Source: Fuerstiella marisgermanici (GTDB lineage: Bacteria; Planctomycetota; Planctomycetia; Planctomycetales; Planctomycetaceae). From it: a stretch of 64,000 nt of DNA. The notes under the pieces were generated by a model, which saw only the letters and a program-made list of their open reading frames with translations, ran no database searches and was not told the DNA's origin. The translations under genes and the position numbers were made by a program. Shown here piece by piece: positions 9,222 through 17,831 of the stretch. Where the stretch lies: contig NZ_CP017641.1 in NCBI RefSeq assembly GCF_001983935.1, positions 8,606,001-8,670,000 of the forward strand, given 5' to 3'. Positions within the stretch are counted from its first letter, which is position 1. Every line of letters starts with the position of its first letter.

Positions 9222-9479
9222 TCACACGCCAGCGCTAGTCGCAGGTGATTTCTGGGAAGCGCGTTCCGGCATGCTGAGGTACGCCCAAACGCCGAGGACC
9301 GACCAGACGACGATCATCGGTGTGAAGCAACGATAAAAGGTCGCTACACCTTTTTGTCCAGCCAGGTTGTCCGGCATAAAGACGTCCGCAACAACGATCG
9401 AGGCAAGGCACGCAAGGACGACGGATGCGCTCACGCACATAAATGCAATGGCCTGCGGCCGAGTCTTGAATGGGTTCAT
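9222..9479 (-). CDS. Small two-helix membrane protein
   Basis: An 85-residue protein with two hydrophobic segments (about 12-31 and 51-68) separated by a short polar loop (PDNLAGQKGVATFYR), and a polar Ser/Ala-rich tail. AAAGGGAT lies a few bases upstream of the ATG at 9479, supporting the start. I do not recognise the family. It lies on the same strand as the other small membrane protein at 9540-9806, 60 bases apart, so the two may be an operon (9806 to 9222). Confidence 0.5.
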   Translation of the reverse strand: MNPFKTRPQAIAFMCVSASVVLACLASIVVADVFMPDNLAGQKGVATFYRCFTPMIVVWSVLGVWAYLSMPERASQKSPATSAGV

Positions 9480-9539
9480 CTTATCCCTTTCGTCGGAGTG
9501 AGTTTGATTTCAGGATTGTAGGTCAAGCCCCTGCCTGAT

Positions 9540-9806
9540 TTACCTGCCTGTTGGTGTGTCGTTGCTGCTGGAGACATCACGAGGTCTAACAAGTCCGAAC
9601 CCGATCGATGCGAACGCGACTGCGTAGACGGATTGCTTAACGAGCCATTGTGTTGTGCGATCAGGCGAACCTTGCCAGAGTAAAACAGCGAGCCCGACCA
9701 CCTTGAGCGTGGCGAGGTGGAGAAGTATTACACCGCCGACCATGCGGACTGATGACATGACGCCTCCTGTGCCAAAATGAATCGCAATGTACGTGACCGC
9801 GGGCAT
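9540..9806 (-). CDS. Small membrane protein
   Basis: An 88-residue frame with hydrophobic segments around 22-42 (VGGVILLHLATLKVVGLAVLL) and 55-72. The start could instead be the internal ATG at 9758 (MSSVRMVGG), which begins just before the first helix. No motif is recognised. Its end overlaps a copy of the GTCAGG palindromic repeat region near 9520-9545, so the C-terminus may have been shaped by that repeat. Confidence 0.4.
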   Translation of the reverse strand: MPAVTYIAIHFGTGGVMSSVRMVGGVILLHLATLKVVGLAVLLWQGSPDRTTQWLVKQSVYAVAFASIGFGLVRPRDVSSSNDTPTGR

Positions 9807-10144
9807 TCCAATGTATACCGCACCTTATTAATTTATCGGTCGGCCTCTGCTGACACAAATATTACCGTGGCAAATCGCTTGTTGAAAATGGCTGGGTTCC
9901 CGATGTGCAGCAGTTTGGAATCGTAGCTCACTTCGCATCAGCCTTGCTGGTTTTGTTGTGCGCCACGGCGGACGGAAGCTGGTCCTGTCCGAACTGGCCT
10001 CACAGACTGATCATGTTTTGTTCCTCAAGCGGAGAAACAATCGGAGGGCTCCGCTATACTTGCGGCCTTACATCTGCGTATTAATTTTTTTCGTCAAGCG
10101 CCGCCTATTCGCAGTCGGGGCATGACTCTTATCGAAAGTGAATC
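9807..10144. other. Gene-free stretch
   Basis: About 340 bases upstream of the SDR gene. It contains a TATACT hexamer at about 10053 but no properly spaced -35 box, and no reading frame with coding character. A partial copy of the intergenic repeat may lie near 9920. The promoter of the SDR gene presumably lies near the right end. Confidence 0.35.
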
Positions 10145-10924
10145 ATGGGTTGTCTGAAGAACAAAGTGGCGATTGTGACCGGGGCTGGTACGGGGATCGG
10201 GCGTGCGGCCGCGAAACTGCTGGCGGCAGATGGAGCGAAGGTTGTGCTGGTTGGCCGGCGAGCGGAGCCGTTGAATTCCGTTGTTAAAGAAATTACCGAC
10301 GCTGGTGGTGAAGCGGTCGCTCATCCAGCCGATCTGGTTGATGGCGAGCAGGCCGCAGGCGTGGCTGAATTCACGTTGAAGACGTTCGGCCAGGTTGACA
10401 TTCTGGTTAACAACGCGGGCTTTTCTTCGAAGGTGCGGTCTGTCAAATATGTACAGCCGGACGAATGGGAGGCGGTTTTCAAGGTGAACGTGGAAGCCGT
10501 CTACCGGCTGACTCAGGCTTGCCTGCCCGACATGCTGTCGCGCGGTGAAGGCACCATCATCACGACATCTTCGATGGCCGCATTGAAGCCGGGCGTGCTG
10601 GGCGGGTCGCCGTATTCGGCGGCCAAGGCGGCGTCGCTTAATTTTTCCAATGGACTGAACAGCGAATTGCGAGCTTCCGGCATTCGAGCAACCGCGATTA
10701 TACCGGCGGAAGTCAACACGCCGATTCTGGATGGCCGCCCCGCTCCGCCCGACGATGAGGCTCGAAAGATCATGATGCAGCCGGAAGACGTGGCTCGCTG
10801 TATCCACCTTGCCGCAACGTTGCCGGTTCGAACGGTGATTGAAGAAATCGTCGTGTCGCCCACGATTCCCCGTGACATGTCGGCCGAAATGGAAATCGCC
10901 AGCAAGGCCGGCGCGCCGTCGTAG
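10145..10924 (+). CDS. Short-chain dehydrogenase/reductase
   Basis: A 259-residue classical SDR. The nucleotide-binding motif is TGAGTGIG (Thr12-Gly19), NNAG follows at the end of strand 4, the catalytic serine pair is in TTSSMAA, and the Tyr157/Lys161 motif reads YSAAK. GRRAEP after strand 2 (VVLVGRR) favours NADP(H) over NAD(H). The substrate is not predictable; the closest style is 3-ketoacyl-ACP-reductase-like FabG paralogues. It is isolated between gene-free repeat regions. Confidence 0.85.
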   Translation: MGCLKNKVAIVTGAGTGIGRAAAKLLAADGAKVVLVGRRAEPLNSVVKEITDAGGEAVAHPADLVDGEQAAGVAEFTLKTFGQVDILVNNAGFSSKVRSVKYVQPDEWEAVFKVNVEAVYRLTQACLPDMLSRGEGTIITTSSMAALKPGVLGGSPYSAAKAASLNFSNGLNSELRASGIRATAIIPAEVNTPILDGRPAPPDDEARKIMMQPEDVARCIHLAATLPVRTVIEEIVVSPTIPRDMSAEMEIASKAGAPS

Positions 10925-11235
10925 CGCTGGTTTTACCTGGCAAGAAAACAAGTGACGTGTTGCCGCCAATCGCGCCGGCGGCCGATGCAATTCTTAACGA
11001 ATACCCCTCCCGCAATTTATTGTGGGAGGGGTCGATCGAGCGAAGCAAGATCGGGGGAGGGGCATCCAGCGCGTGAAGCGCGTTTCTGCTCACAGGCTTT
11101 CCGTTCGCACGGCCCCCTCCCGGACGTTGCTTCGCTCGTCTGACCTCCCCCCAACGGCTTCGCCTGGGGGAGGTTGAATTTCAGGCGTCCACGATTGACT
11201 CCTGATCCATCAACGGCACAAGCTGTTCGGCGTTC
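10925..11235. repeat. Hairpin-rich intergenic repeats
   Basis: No gene. Two long hairpins are visible: CCCCTCCCGCAAT...ATTGTGGGAGGGG at about 11006-11030, and CCTCCCCC...GGGGGAGG at about 11143-11173. Between them lie a third partly complementary CCCCTCC and GGGGAGGGG run and GCGCGTGAAGCGCG. The CCTCCC/GGGAGG elements are typical dispersed palindromes in planctomycete genomes (from memory). The first could serve as a terminator for the SDR gene although no T tract follows. Confidence 0.55.
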
Positions 11236-11709
11236 TTAGTTGGCCAGAAACCGCAGGCACCAGTCGGCGATTGAGACGTCGTCTTTGACGTCGAAGAGCA
11301 CGGCGTTTGCACCAGCTTCCAACAACACGGGCAGCAGGTCGCGGTGGGCGGACTCGGCGACGATTAGAATCGGTCGCTGGCGTGGCAGGCGAGCCAACCG
11401 GCCGAGGATGCCCAGACATTCGCGTTCGAGGCCTGTCAGGAACAGGACGAAGCCGACGGTGCTGCGAACTTCGGCCAGCATGATGACGTCTCGCGCGGCA
11501 TGGCACGCTTCAAAGACTGGGGTGGCTCGAGTTTGCGGATCAGTCACAGCCAGTCGTTCGTGCACCTCGGCCGAGATTGCGGGTGTCCAGAGATTGGTCG
11601 GTTCAAACACGACGAAGCGGTTTGTTGACCAATCGGGCAGGTAGTCTTTGGCCGATGGCAATGGGCGAGGAAGTTCAATCACGCGATTCGACCTCATAAA
11701 TTCACACAT
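11236..11709 (-). CDS. Degenerate response-regulator-receiver-like protein
   Basis: A 157-residue protein whose C-terminal half looks like a receiver (CheY-like) fold: alternating strands and helices with RPILIVAESAHRDLLPVLLEAG and ANAVLFDVKDD. The phosphate-accepting Asp of strand 3 and the DD pair of loop 1 are not found where expected (the strand-3 equivalent ends in FVLFLTGLE), so phosphorylation is unlikely. A second start (MRSNRV) lies at 11697. Function unknown; perhaps a pseudo-receiver scaffold. Monocistronic, divergent from the LRR gene. Confidence 0.5.
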   Translation of the reverse strand: MCEFMRSNRVIELPRPLPSAKDYLPDWSTNRFVVFEPTNLWTPAISAEVHERLAVTDPQTRATPVFEACHAARDVIMLAEVRSTVGFVLFLTGLERECLGILGRLARLPRQRPILIVAESAHRDLLPVLLEAGANAVLFDVKDDVSIADWCLRFLAN

Positions 11710-11793
11710 CGCGTTTTCACAGGGGGCGCTCGGTCTGTTAGGCTTCGGGTTTCCCTGGAAGGTCCGTCATCCATCACACGTCGCACCATCACC

Positions 11794-12705
11794 ATGAAAC
11801 GACTACTTCACATCATACTGATTTCCGTTGTCACAGCCACGTACCTTCAACCCGCCTGCGCCGACGAGGTCAACGTTCCGGACGCGGCACTCAAGGACGT
11901 GTTGCAGCAGATTTTGAAACGTAAAGGTGTCGACAAGGAAACTCTGGAAGCGGAAGATCTTGCGACGATCAACTATCTAAATGGCCGCGGTCGAAATATC
12001 GCCGATCTGGCCGGGCTGGAACACTGCGTGGAGCTGCAGGAAGTTCGTCTGGACGACAACAAGATCAAAGACGTCACTCCTTTGGCGGCGTGCGTGAAGA
12101 TGAAATCTCTGGACCTGTCGTCGAATCAAATTGCGTCCATCGAACCGCTGAAGTCGCTGGAGGAATTGCGTTACCTCAACATCGAAGGCAACGCCGTGCA
12201 GAAAATCGATTGCGTGAAATCGATGGATGGGCTGACTTCGTTGTTCGCCAGCAGCAATCGCATCGCCGACATCAGTCCACTAAAAAACAGGATGCGACTG
12301 CATTCGTTGTATCTCGCGGGAAACAAAGTGGCGGATCTATCTGCCGTGTCGACCCTGAAAAGCCTGGCGTCGCTGGATGTCCGAAAGAATGAGGTGGTTG
12401 ATATCACGCCATTAAAATCATTGAAGCGACTTCGTTGGACGTTTTTGTCTGACAACAAAGTTGCTGATATCACGCCGCTGGCCGAGATGGCCGCGCGGGA
12501 TAACGATCGTGAGTTCGCTCCGTATTGGCGAGTTTATCTGGAAGGCAACCCGCTGGCTGAGGACTCTGAGCAACAGATTCAGGCCTTGAAAACAGCGGGC
12601 GTCACCGTACGGTTGAAGAGTCCACCGCCGACACCGAAGCCTTCTGCGGCACCGCCGTCGCCAGACGCTCCTGAACCGGCGGAAGCAGAAAATGATGCGG
12701 AGTAA
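11794..12705 (+). CDS. Exported leucine-rich-repeat protein
   Basis: A 303-residue protein with signal peptide (MKRLLHIILISVVTATYLQP, cleaved near CADE). After a helical cap (VPDAALKDVLQQIL) come about seven internalin-type 22-residue LRRs with the pattern LxxLxLxxNxIxDIxPL, for example LRYLNIEGNAVQKI and LASLDVRKNEVVDITPL. The tail is Pro/Ala/Glu-rich (PPTPKPSAAPPSPDAPEPAE). Planctomycetes have many such proteins; they are presumed to bind proteins at the envelope. It is followed after 15 bases by the site-2 protease, probably one operon, which might indicate a substrate or regulator relation, but that is inference. Confidence 0.75.
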   Translation: MKRLLHIILISVVTATYLQPACADEVNVPDAALKDVLQQILKRKGVDKETLEAEDLATINYLNGRGRNIADLAGLEHCVELQEVRLDDNKIKDVTPLAACVKMKSLDLSSNQIASIEPLKSLEELRYLNIEGNAVQKIDCVKSMDGLTSLFASSNRIADISPLKNRMRLHSLYLAGNKVADLSAVSTLKSLASLDVRKNEVVDITPLKSLKRLRWTFLSDNKVADITPLAEMAARDNDREFAPYWRVYLEGNPLAEDSEQQIQALKTAGVTVRLKSPPPTPKPSAAPPSPDAPEPAEAENDAE

Positions 12706-12720
12706 GGTCAGGTAATCCAC

Positions 12721-14067
12721 GTGTCTGATACGGAAAATCCATTCGGCGACGATGCGTCGTCGCCTTCGCAAGGCCGCGATGAGAGCACTGGTCATCCGTT
12801 CGAGGTGACTCGAAATCCGGGCACGGCGGGCGTGCCTGCCGTTCGTGAGTTCACAACAGGTCGCATGCCGTGTGCCGAAGAGGAGGCTTTGGCAAAGTTG
12901 TCGTTTGAAACTCAACAGCGGCTGGCACAGGAGGCCTTTCGACGTCGCAAGTTGCGCCAGTATCGTACGTCGTTGATCTTGTTTCTGTTGACGTTGCTGA
13001 GCACCACGCTGGTCGGAGCCGATTATTGGCCGTTGGATATTCTGCCGGGCTTCTTCAACGTCGAAACGCAGCAAACGCTGCTGGAGCACTTCGAACGCAC
13101 TTGGCCAACAGAAGGTACGCCGACGCTGGTGGATCGATTCTGGCAATCGATCAGAATGGGATGCACGTACAGTATTCCGTTGATGGCGATCTTGCTGTGC
13201 CACGAAATGGGACACTATCTGCAGGCCGTACGTTATCGAGTACCAGCGTCGTTTCCGTATTTCATTCCGCTGCCACTGCCGCCGCTGGGGACGATGGGAG
13301 CCGTCATTCTGCAGGGACGAGGTGCGGCGGATCGGAAGAAGATGTTCGACATCGCAGTGACGGGCCCGCTGGCCGGGCTGGTCGCGACCATTCCGATCCT
13401 GTACTTCGGCATTCAATCGTCCGGATACACGTCGGAAGTGATGCCGCGCGGATTTGCATTCGGACAACCGCTGCTGATTGAATGGCTGATCGAAGCGATT
13501 CACGGCCCGCCGGAAGCCGGCATGACCTTTCACTGGAACGGCTACGCAACGGCTGGCTGGGTGGGGGTGTTTATCACCGCGATGAACCTGCTGCCGATCG
13601 GTCAGCTTGATGGCGGGCACATTCTGTACACGCTGATCGGCCGGAAAGCTCACTTCGTGGCGTGGGGCCTGATTGTGGTGGCTGTATATGGCATGATTCG
13701 GATGGACATGTATTCGTACATCCTGCTGTTGATCCTGTTGACGCTCACCGGGCCCCGCCATCCGCCGACGGCCGACGACACTGTGCCTCTGGGCGCGATT
13801 CGCCATGTCATTGGTTGGGCGACACTGGCATTTCTACTGATCGGTTTCACGCTGCAGCCGATCATTGTGGCCGAAAAGCGTCCGGGGTTGGAACCGCCTG
13901 GGGTGATGCAAAAAGATGCGCCGCGCGACGGTGTTGCGGGAAACCGCAGAGGGGTTCGCATCTCGCCGCAAAACAGTCAGAACCGTGCCTGGCAAACCTT
14001 GATCAGGCGTTCTCACGGCGCTATAAACGACGGGTCGAATTTGGTCCGGTCCGGAAAGAATGGCTGA
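12721..14067 (+). CDS. Site-2 protease (M50 family) membrane metalloprotease
   Basis: A 448-residue polytopic protein starting at GTG 12721, 15 bases after the LRR gene. Zinc motif HEMGH at residues 161-165, and the third ligand region NLLPIGQLDGGH (near 290), the NPxDG-type motif of S2P. The order of N-terminal extension, cytosolic segment, 'HEMGHYLQAV', a proline-rich loop (FPYFIPLPLPPLGTMG) and 'FDIAVTGPLAGLVATIPI' is like the EGY/plant-type S2P group. The C-terminal 70 residues are Arg/Lys/Ala-rich and polar. These proteases cut membrane-bound anti-sigma factors or signal peptides within the membrane. Confidence 0.85.
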   Translation: MSDTENPFGDDASSPSQGRDESTGHPFEVTRNPGTAGVPAVREFTTGRMPCAEEEALAKLSFETQQRLAQEAFRRRKLRQYRTSLILFLLTLLSTTLVGADYWPLDILPGFFNVETQQTLLEHFERTWPTEGTPTLVDRFWQSIRMGCTYSIPLMAILLCHEMGHYLQAVRYRVPASFPYFIPLPLPPLGTMGAVILQGRGAADRKKMFDIAVTGPLAGLVATIPILYFGIQSSGYTSEVMPRGFAFGQPLLIEWLIEAIHGPPEAGMTFHWNGYATAGWVGVFITAMNLLPIGQLDGGHILYTLIGRKAHFVAWGLIVVAVYGMIRMDMYSYILLLILLTLTGPRHPPTADDTVPLGAIRHVIGWATLAFLLIGFTLQPIIVAEKRPGLEPPGVMQKDAPRDGVAGNRRGVRISPQNSQNRAWQTLIRRSHGAINDGSNLVRSGKNG

Positions 14068-14350
14068 TTGCGGTGAGTTTTATGACAACGAAGAGCGTGC
14101 CGGACTGGCGATCGCTGCTCGTTTTCTGCTCATCAGCGGTTATTTCGCCTGAACTGGACTGGCCCCCTGTCTTTGCCATCTAACTTGTCTTTCTGTTTAA
14201 CCCAACTTCTAATTCACCCTGGGCGGGGTAGAATGGTTAGGTTTGGCTAAGCGGTAGGTTCGGTGCTGGCTCACAGTTTGGTGAAGATCGGTCGCTGTCA
14301 ATTCGAGATTCAGAAGCTTTCAAAAGCCTGTGTTGCAGGAAAGGTGTGGA

Positions 14351-17300
14351 ATGCAAAGCGTTAAGAAGACTTTGACGTGCGTGATTGCGGTGGCGATGTC
14401 CGTCGCGATCGGCGAGTTGGCGAAGGCTCAAAGTTCCGGTAGTGCGAGCGATTTTCCGCCGCACGCCAAAGTGTTGGACGGGTTTACGAAGGTTGTCACA
14501 AAGGCCAACATCACTCCGATGTACACGTTGTACGTGCGGACCAAAGATGGCCAGATGTATGCAGAGTTGCCGCGAACATTCGCCACCAAGAAGTACTACA
14601 TGGCGATGACGGTTGCCAGTGGCGGACCGTACGCCGGGCTGCACAACGCCGACAAGTATGTCTACTGGCGCCGCTACGATAAACGGCTGGCGTTGATCGA
14701 GCCCAACACAGAAACCCGAGCGACCGGCGACAAAGAAGCGGCGTCTTCTGTAAAGCGTCTGTTTACCGACAGACTCGTGCTGGATGTACCGATCGCGACT
14801 ATCGGTCCCGGTGGCGGCCCCGTAATCGACATCGACCAAATGCTTGTGTCGAATTCCAGTCGCCTGTTCTCGCGTGATATGAGCGGCGACGGGATGATTG
14901 GCACTCAGGCACGCTACGGTATCTTTTCGATTGCCACGTCGAAAGCATTCAAGGAAAACGTCGAAATTGCGTTTGAAGTTCCAGGTCCTGACGGCACGCT
15001 GAAGAAGCTGCACTATTCAATCAGTGAGATCCCCGCTTCAACCGGTTATAAGCCACGCAAAGCCGATCAGCGAGTCGGCTTTTTTACGACCAGCTATTCT
15101 GACCTGGCGAAATACAACGACCAGGAGACTCGAGTTCGCTACATCAATCGCTGGCACCTCGAAAAAGCGGATCCCAAGCTACAGCTTAGTCCGCCGAAGA
15201 ATCCTATCGTCTTTTACATCGAACACACGACGCCTGTGCGGTATCGTCGTTGGGTGAAAGACGGCATTCTGTCGTGGAACAAAGCATTCGAAAAAGTAGG
15301 TATCTCAGACGCGATCGAAGTCTACTATCAGGACGCCACTTCCGGCGCTCATATGGACAAAGACCCGGAAGATGTGAACTACAACTTTGTACGCTGGTTG
15401 AACAATGACGTTGGCACGGCGATTGGGCCAAGTCGAGTGAACCCGATGACCGGCCAGATTCTGGATGCGGACATCATTCTGACCGATGGCTGGATTCGTC
15501 ACTATCAAAAGCAGTTCAACGAACAGCTTCCGAAAATTGCGATGGAAGGTTTCGGACCGGAAACGCTGGCGTGGCTGGCCGAACATCCGAGCTGGGATCC
15601 ACGACTGCGTCTGGCTGCTCCTTCGCAACGCAATATGATCGCGGCACAGATTGCTTTGGAAAGTCGCAACGCGTTCGCCGGTCATGCGATTGGCAACGTT
15701 GACACATCGATGATTGGCGACGATATCTATGACGGGCTTGTGGGCCGCACCAGCCAGATTAACGGCATGTGTCTGGCCGCTGAAGGTATGTCGTTCGATT
15801 TGGCGTTGATGCAGATGACTTTGGCCAACGGGCTGCCGGATTTTTCTGCCGCGACTCCTGCACACGCGATTCATGGCGGTTGGAAGGGAACGGTTGGAGG
15901 ACTCATGGCCGTCGGTCTCCCGATGGATTCCATGCCGTTCGAGTTGAATCTGCAGTACGGTGACGACAAGGTTCTTTCCGGTTCTGCCACTTTCGGCGGC
16001 CAGGAAGTCCCGTTGCAGAATCCTTCCTTCAAAGAAGACAGCAACGAATTTCTGGCGACTCTGACACCGGAACCCAAAGTTGAAGTGAAATTGGCAGGTA
16101 AGCTCGACGGCAAAGAGCTCGCTGGCGCATGGACTGTTATGACTGGCGAAGGCAAGACAACAGCGGGCAAATGGTCTGCCGCAAAAGTTGCCGCGCCATC
16201 GGACAATTCGCCGCACCCTGATCCGGCCAAAAAGTCTGACGATGAAAAGGCCGGTGGCGACAAGCCGAAGGCAGATGCAGATTCAGACAAGGACGAAAAA
16301 AGAGAAGATAAGGACAAGGACAAAGACGAAAAGAAAGATGACGACAAGGATAAGAAGCCGTCTGAACAACAGCTCGATGGTATGCCGGAATCGTTTGTCG
16401 GACCCCTGGTCGCTCACCTTGTCGCTCACGAAGTTGGCCACACGCTGGGCCTGCGTCACAACTTCAAGGCCTCCAGCATCTACTCGTTTGACGAAATCAA
16501 CAGTGAAGACGTCAAGGGTAAAAAGCAGCAGGCTGGTTCTGTGATGGACTACATTGGCGTCAACATTAACGCCAAAAAAGGCGGTGTGCAGGGCGATTAC
16601 TGTATGACGGGCATCGGTCCGTACGATTTCTGGGCCATCGAATATGGTTACACGTTCGGTGACACGAAGAAAGTGCTCGCTCGCGTTGCAGAACCTGAAC
16701 TGACGTTCGGTACAGACGAAGACACCGGCGGACCAGACCCGTTGGCTCGCCGCTATGACTTCAGTAAGAACCCGCTGGATTACGCAGAAAATCAGATGGT
16801 GCTGGCTAAACATCATCGCGATCGGCTGCTGACCGACTTCGTTGAAGACGGTGATAGCTGGGATCGAGTTCGCTACGGTTACGAACTGACTCTGTCGCTG
16901 CAAACCCGAGTGGTTTCTATGATGGCGAACTGGGTCGGCGGAGCATTCGTGCATCGCGATAAAAAGGGCGATCCAAACGGTCGCAAGCCGGTGGAAGTTG
17001 TTCCGGTTGATCAGCAGCGAGCTGCTCTGGCATTTGTTGTTCAGAATTCCTTCAACGACAAAGCATTCGGCTTGTCGACGGAACTGACTCAGTCCATGGG
17101 CCTGGATAAGTGGATGGACGACCGTTCTTCGTTTAGCAGCGAAGCGACGTGGCCGATTCATGACCGCATCATGGGCATCCAGTCTTCTGCTTTAACGATG
17201 CTGATGAACCCCACGACGTTGAAGCGAGTCTACGACAACGAAGCTCGTGTTCCGCGAGATCAGGACAGCCTCACCCTGCCGGAACTGCTCGAAACGGTAT

Positions 17301-17695
17301 CGGCCGAAGTGTGGAATGAGCTGGACGAAAAGGCGAACGGCAAGTTTACGCCGCGTAAGCCAATGATCTCCAGCCTGCGTCGCAACCTGCAACGTGAACA
17401 CCTGGAACGGCTGATCGATTTGACGCTGCCCGGTGGCGGTTCTAATGCGGCTTCGCGAGCGATCTCGATGCTGGCGGCAGAAAACCTGAAGCAGATCGTT
17501 CGCAAGATCGACAACGCTCAGGGTTCGGCTGCCGATAAGCACGACGCGTACACGGCCGCACACCTGTCTCAGGCGAAGACTCGCATTGAGAAGGCTTTGG
17601 ACGCCGACTACATCCTCAACCCCGGCAGCGGCGGGGGAGCGGGAGGGGCTCTGATGTTCCTGTTCGGTAACGAGCAACCGAAGCCTGCGAATTAA
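14351..17695 (+). CDS. Large zinc metalloprotease (DUF5117/DUF5118-like) with inserted domain
   Basis: A 1114-residue exported protease. The ATG at 14351 (MQSVKKTLTC) starts a clean signal peptide; an upstream in-frame codon at 14330 would add seven residues before it. Catalytic site HEVGHTLGLRH at residues 693-703 (HExxHxxGxxH, His/Glu/His zinc pocket) with a Met-turn SVMDYI. Family members are about 800-850 residues; two insertions explain the excess: a beta-rich W-x-G module around 507-615 (GGWKGTVGGLM ... GKLDGKELAGAWT), and a very acidic/basic Asp-Lys low-complexity run around 622-675 (KDKDEKKDDDKDKK), both between the N-terminal half and the HExxH. A terminator follows. Probably envelope proteolysis. 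Confidence 0.8.
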   Translation: MQSVKKTLTCVIAVAMSVAIGELAKAQSSGSASDFPPHAKVLDGFTKVVTKANITPMYTLYVRTKDGQMYAELPRTFATKKYYMAMTVASGGPYAGLHNADKYVYWRRYDKRLALIEPNTETRATGDKEAASSVKRLFTDRLVLDVPIATIGPGGGPVIDIDQMLVSNSSRLFSRDMSGDGMIGTQARYGIFSIATSKAFKENVEIAFEVPGPDGTLKKLHYSISEIPASTGYKPRKADQRVGFFTTSYSDLAKYNDQETRVRYINRWHLEKADPKLQLSPPKNPIVFYIEHTTPVRYRRWVKDGILSWNKAFEKVGISDAIEVYYQDATSGAHMDKDPEDVNYNFVRWLNNDVGTAIGPSRVNPMTGQILDADIILTDGWIRHYQKQFNEQLPKIAMEGFGPETLAWLAEHPSWDPRLRLAAPSQRNMIAAQIALESRNAFAGHAIGNVDTSMIGDDIYDGLVGRTSQINGMCLAAEGMSFDLALMQMTLANGLPDFSAATPAHAIHGGWKGTVGGLMAVGLPMDSMPFELNLQYGDDKVLSGSATFGGQEVPLQNPSFKEDSNEFLATLTPEPKVEVKLAGKLDGKELAGAWTVMTGEGKTTAGKWSAAKVAAPSDNSPHPDPAKKSDDEKAGGDKPKADADSDKDEKREDKDKDKDEKKDDDKDKKPSEQQLDGMPESFVGPLVAHLVAHEVGHTLGLRHNFKASSIYSFDEINSEDVKGKKQQAGSVMDYIGVNINAKKGGVQGDYCMTGIGPYDFWAIEYGYTFGDTKKVLARVAEPELTFGTDEDTGGPDPLARRYDFSKNPLDYAENQMVLAKHHRDRLLTDFVEDGDSWDRVRYGYELTLSLQTRVVSMMANWVGGAFVHRDKKGDPNGRKPVEVVPVDQQRAALAFVVQNSFNDKAFGLSTELTQSMGLDKWMDDRSSFSSEATWPIHDRIMGIQSSALTMLMNPTTLKRVYDNEARVPRDQDSLTLPELLETVSAEVWNELDEKANGKFTPRKPMISSLRRNLQREHLERLIDLTLPGGGSNAASRAISMLAAENLKQIVRKIDNAQGSAADKHDAYTAAHLSQAKTRIEKALDADYILNPGSGGGAGGALMFLFGNEQPKPAN

Positions 17696-17720
17696 GTTCG
17701 CTTAGCAGGCGTTTTCAACC

Positions 17721-17759
17721 AACGGCCCTTCGAGATATTGACTTTCTCGAAGGGCCGTT
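17721..17759. terminator. Hairpin terminator after the metalloprotease
   Basis: A perfect 14-bp stem AACGGCCCTTCGAG / CTCGAAGGGCCGTT with an 11-base loop, ending in TTT then GCG. The T tract is short, so it may be a bidirectional or attenuating hairpin, but it is located just after the protease stop and before the next gene. Confidence 0.6.
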
Positions 17760-17831
17760 TGCGTTCGGCTTCTGCAGGCGGAACGACTATGCTGCGGCAC
17801 CCAATATCTGCATCCGTACGTCAGACTGAAC

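Noticed and set aside
8822-9225. Minus-strand ORFs across the repeat cluster
   Set aside because: Derived from palindromic repeats, opposing frames equally long.
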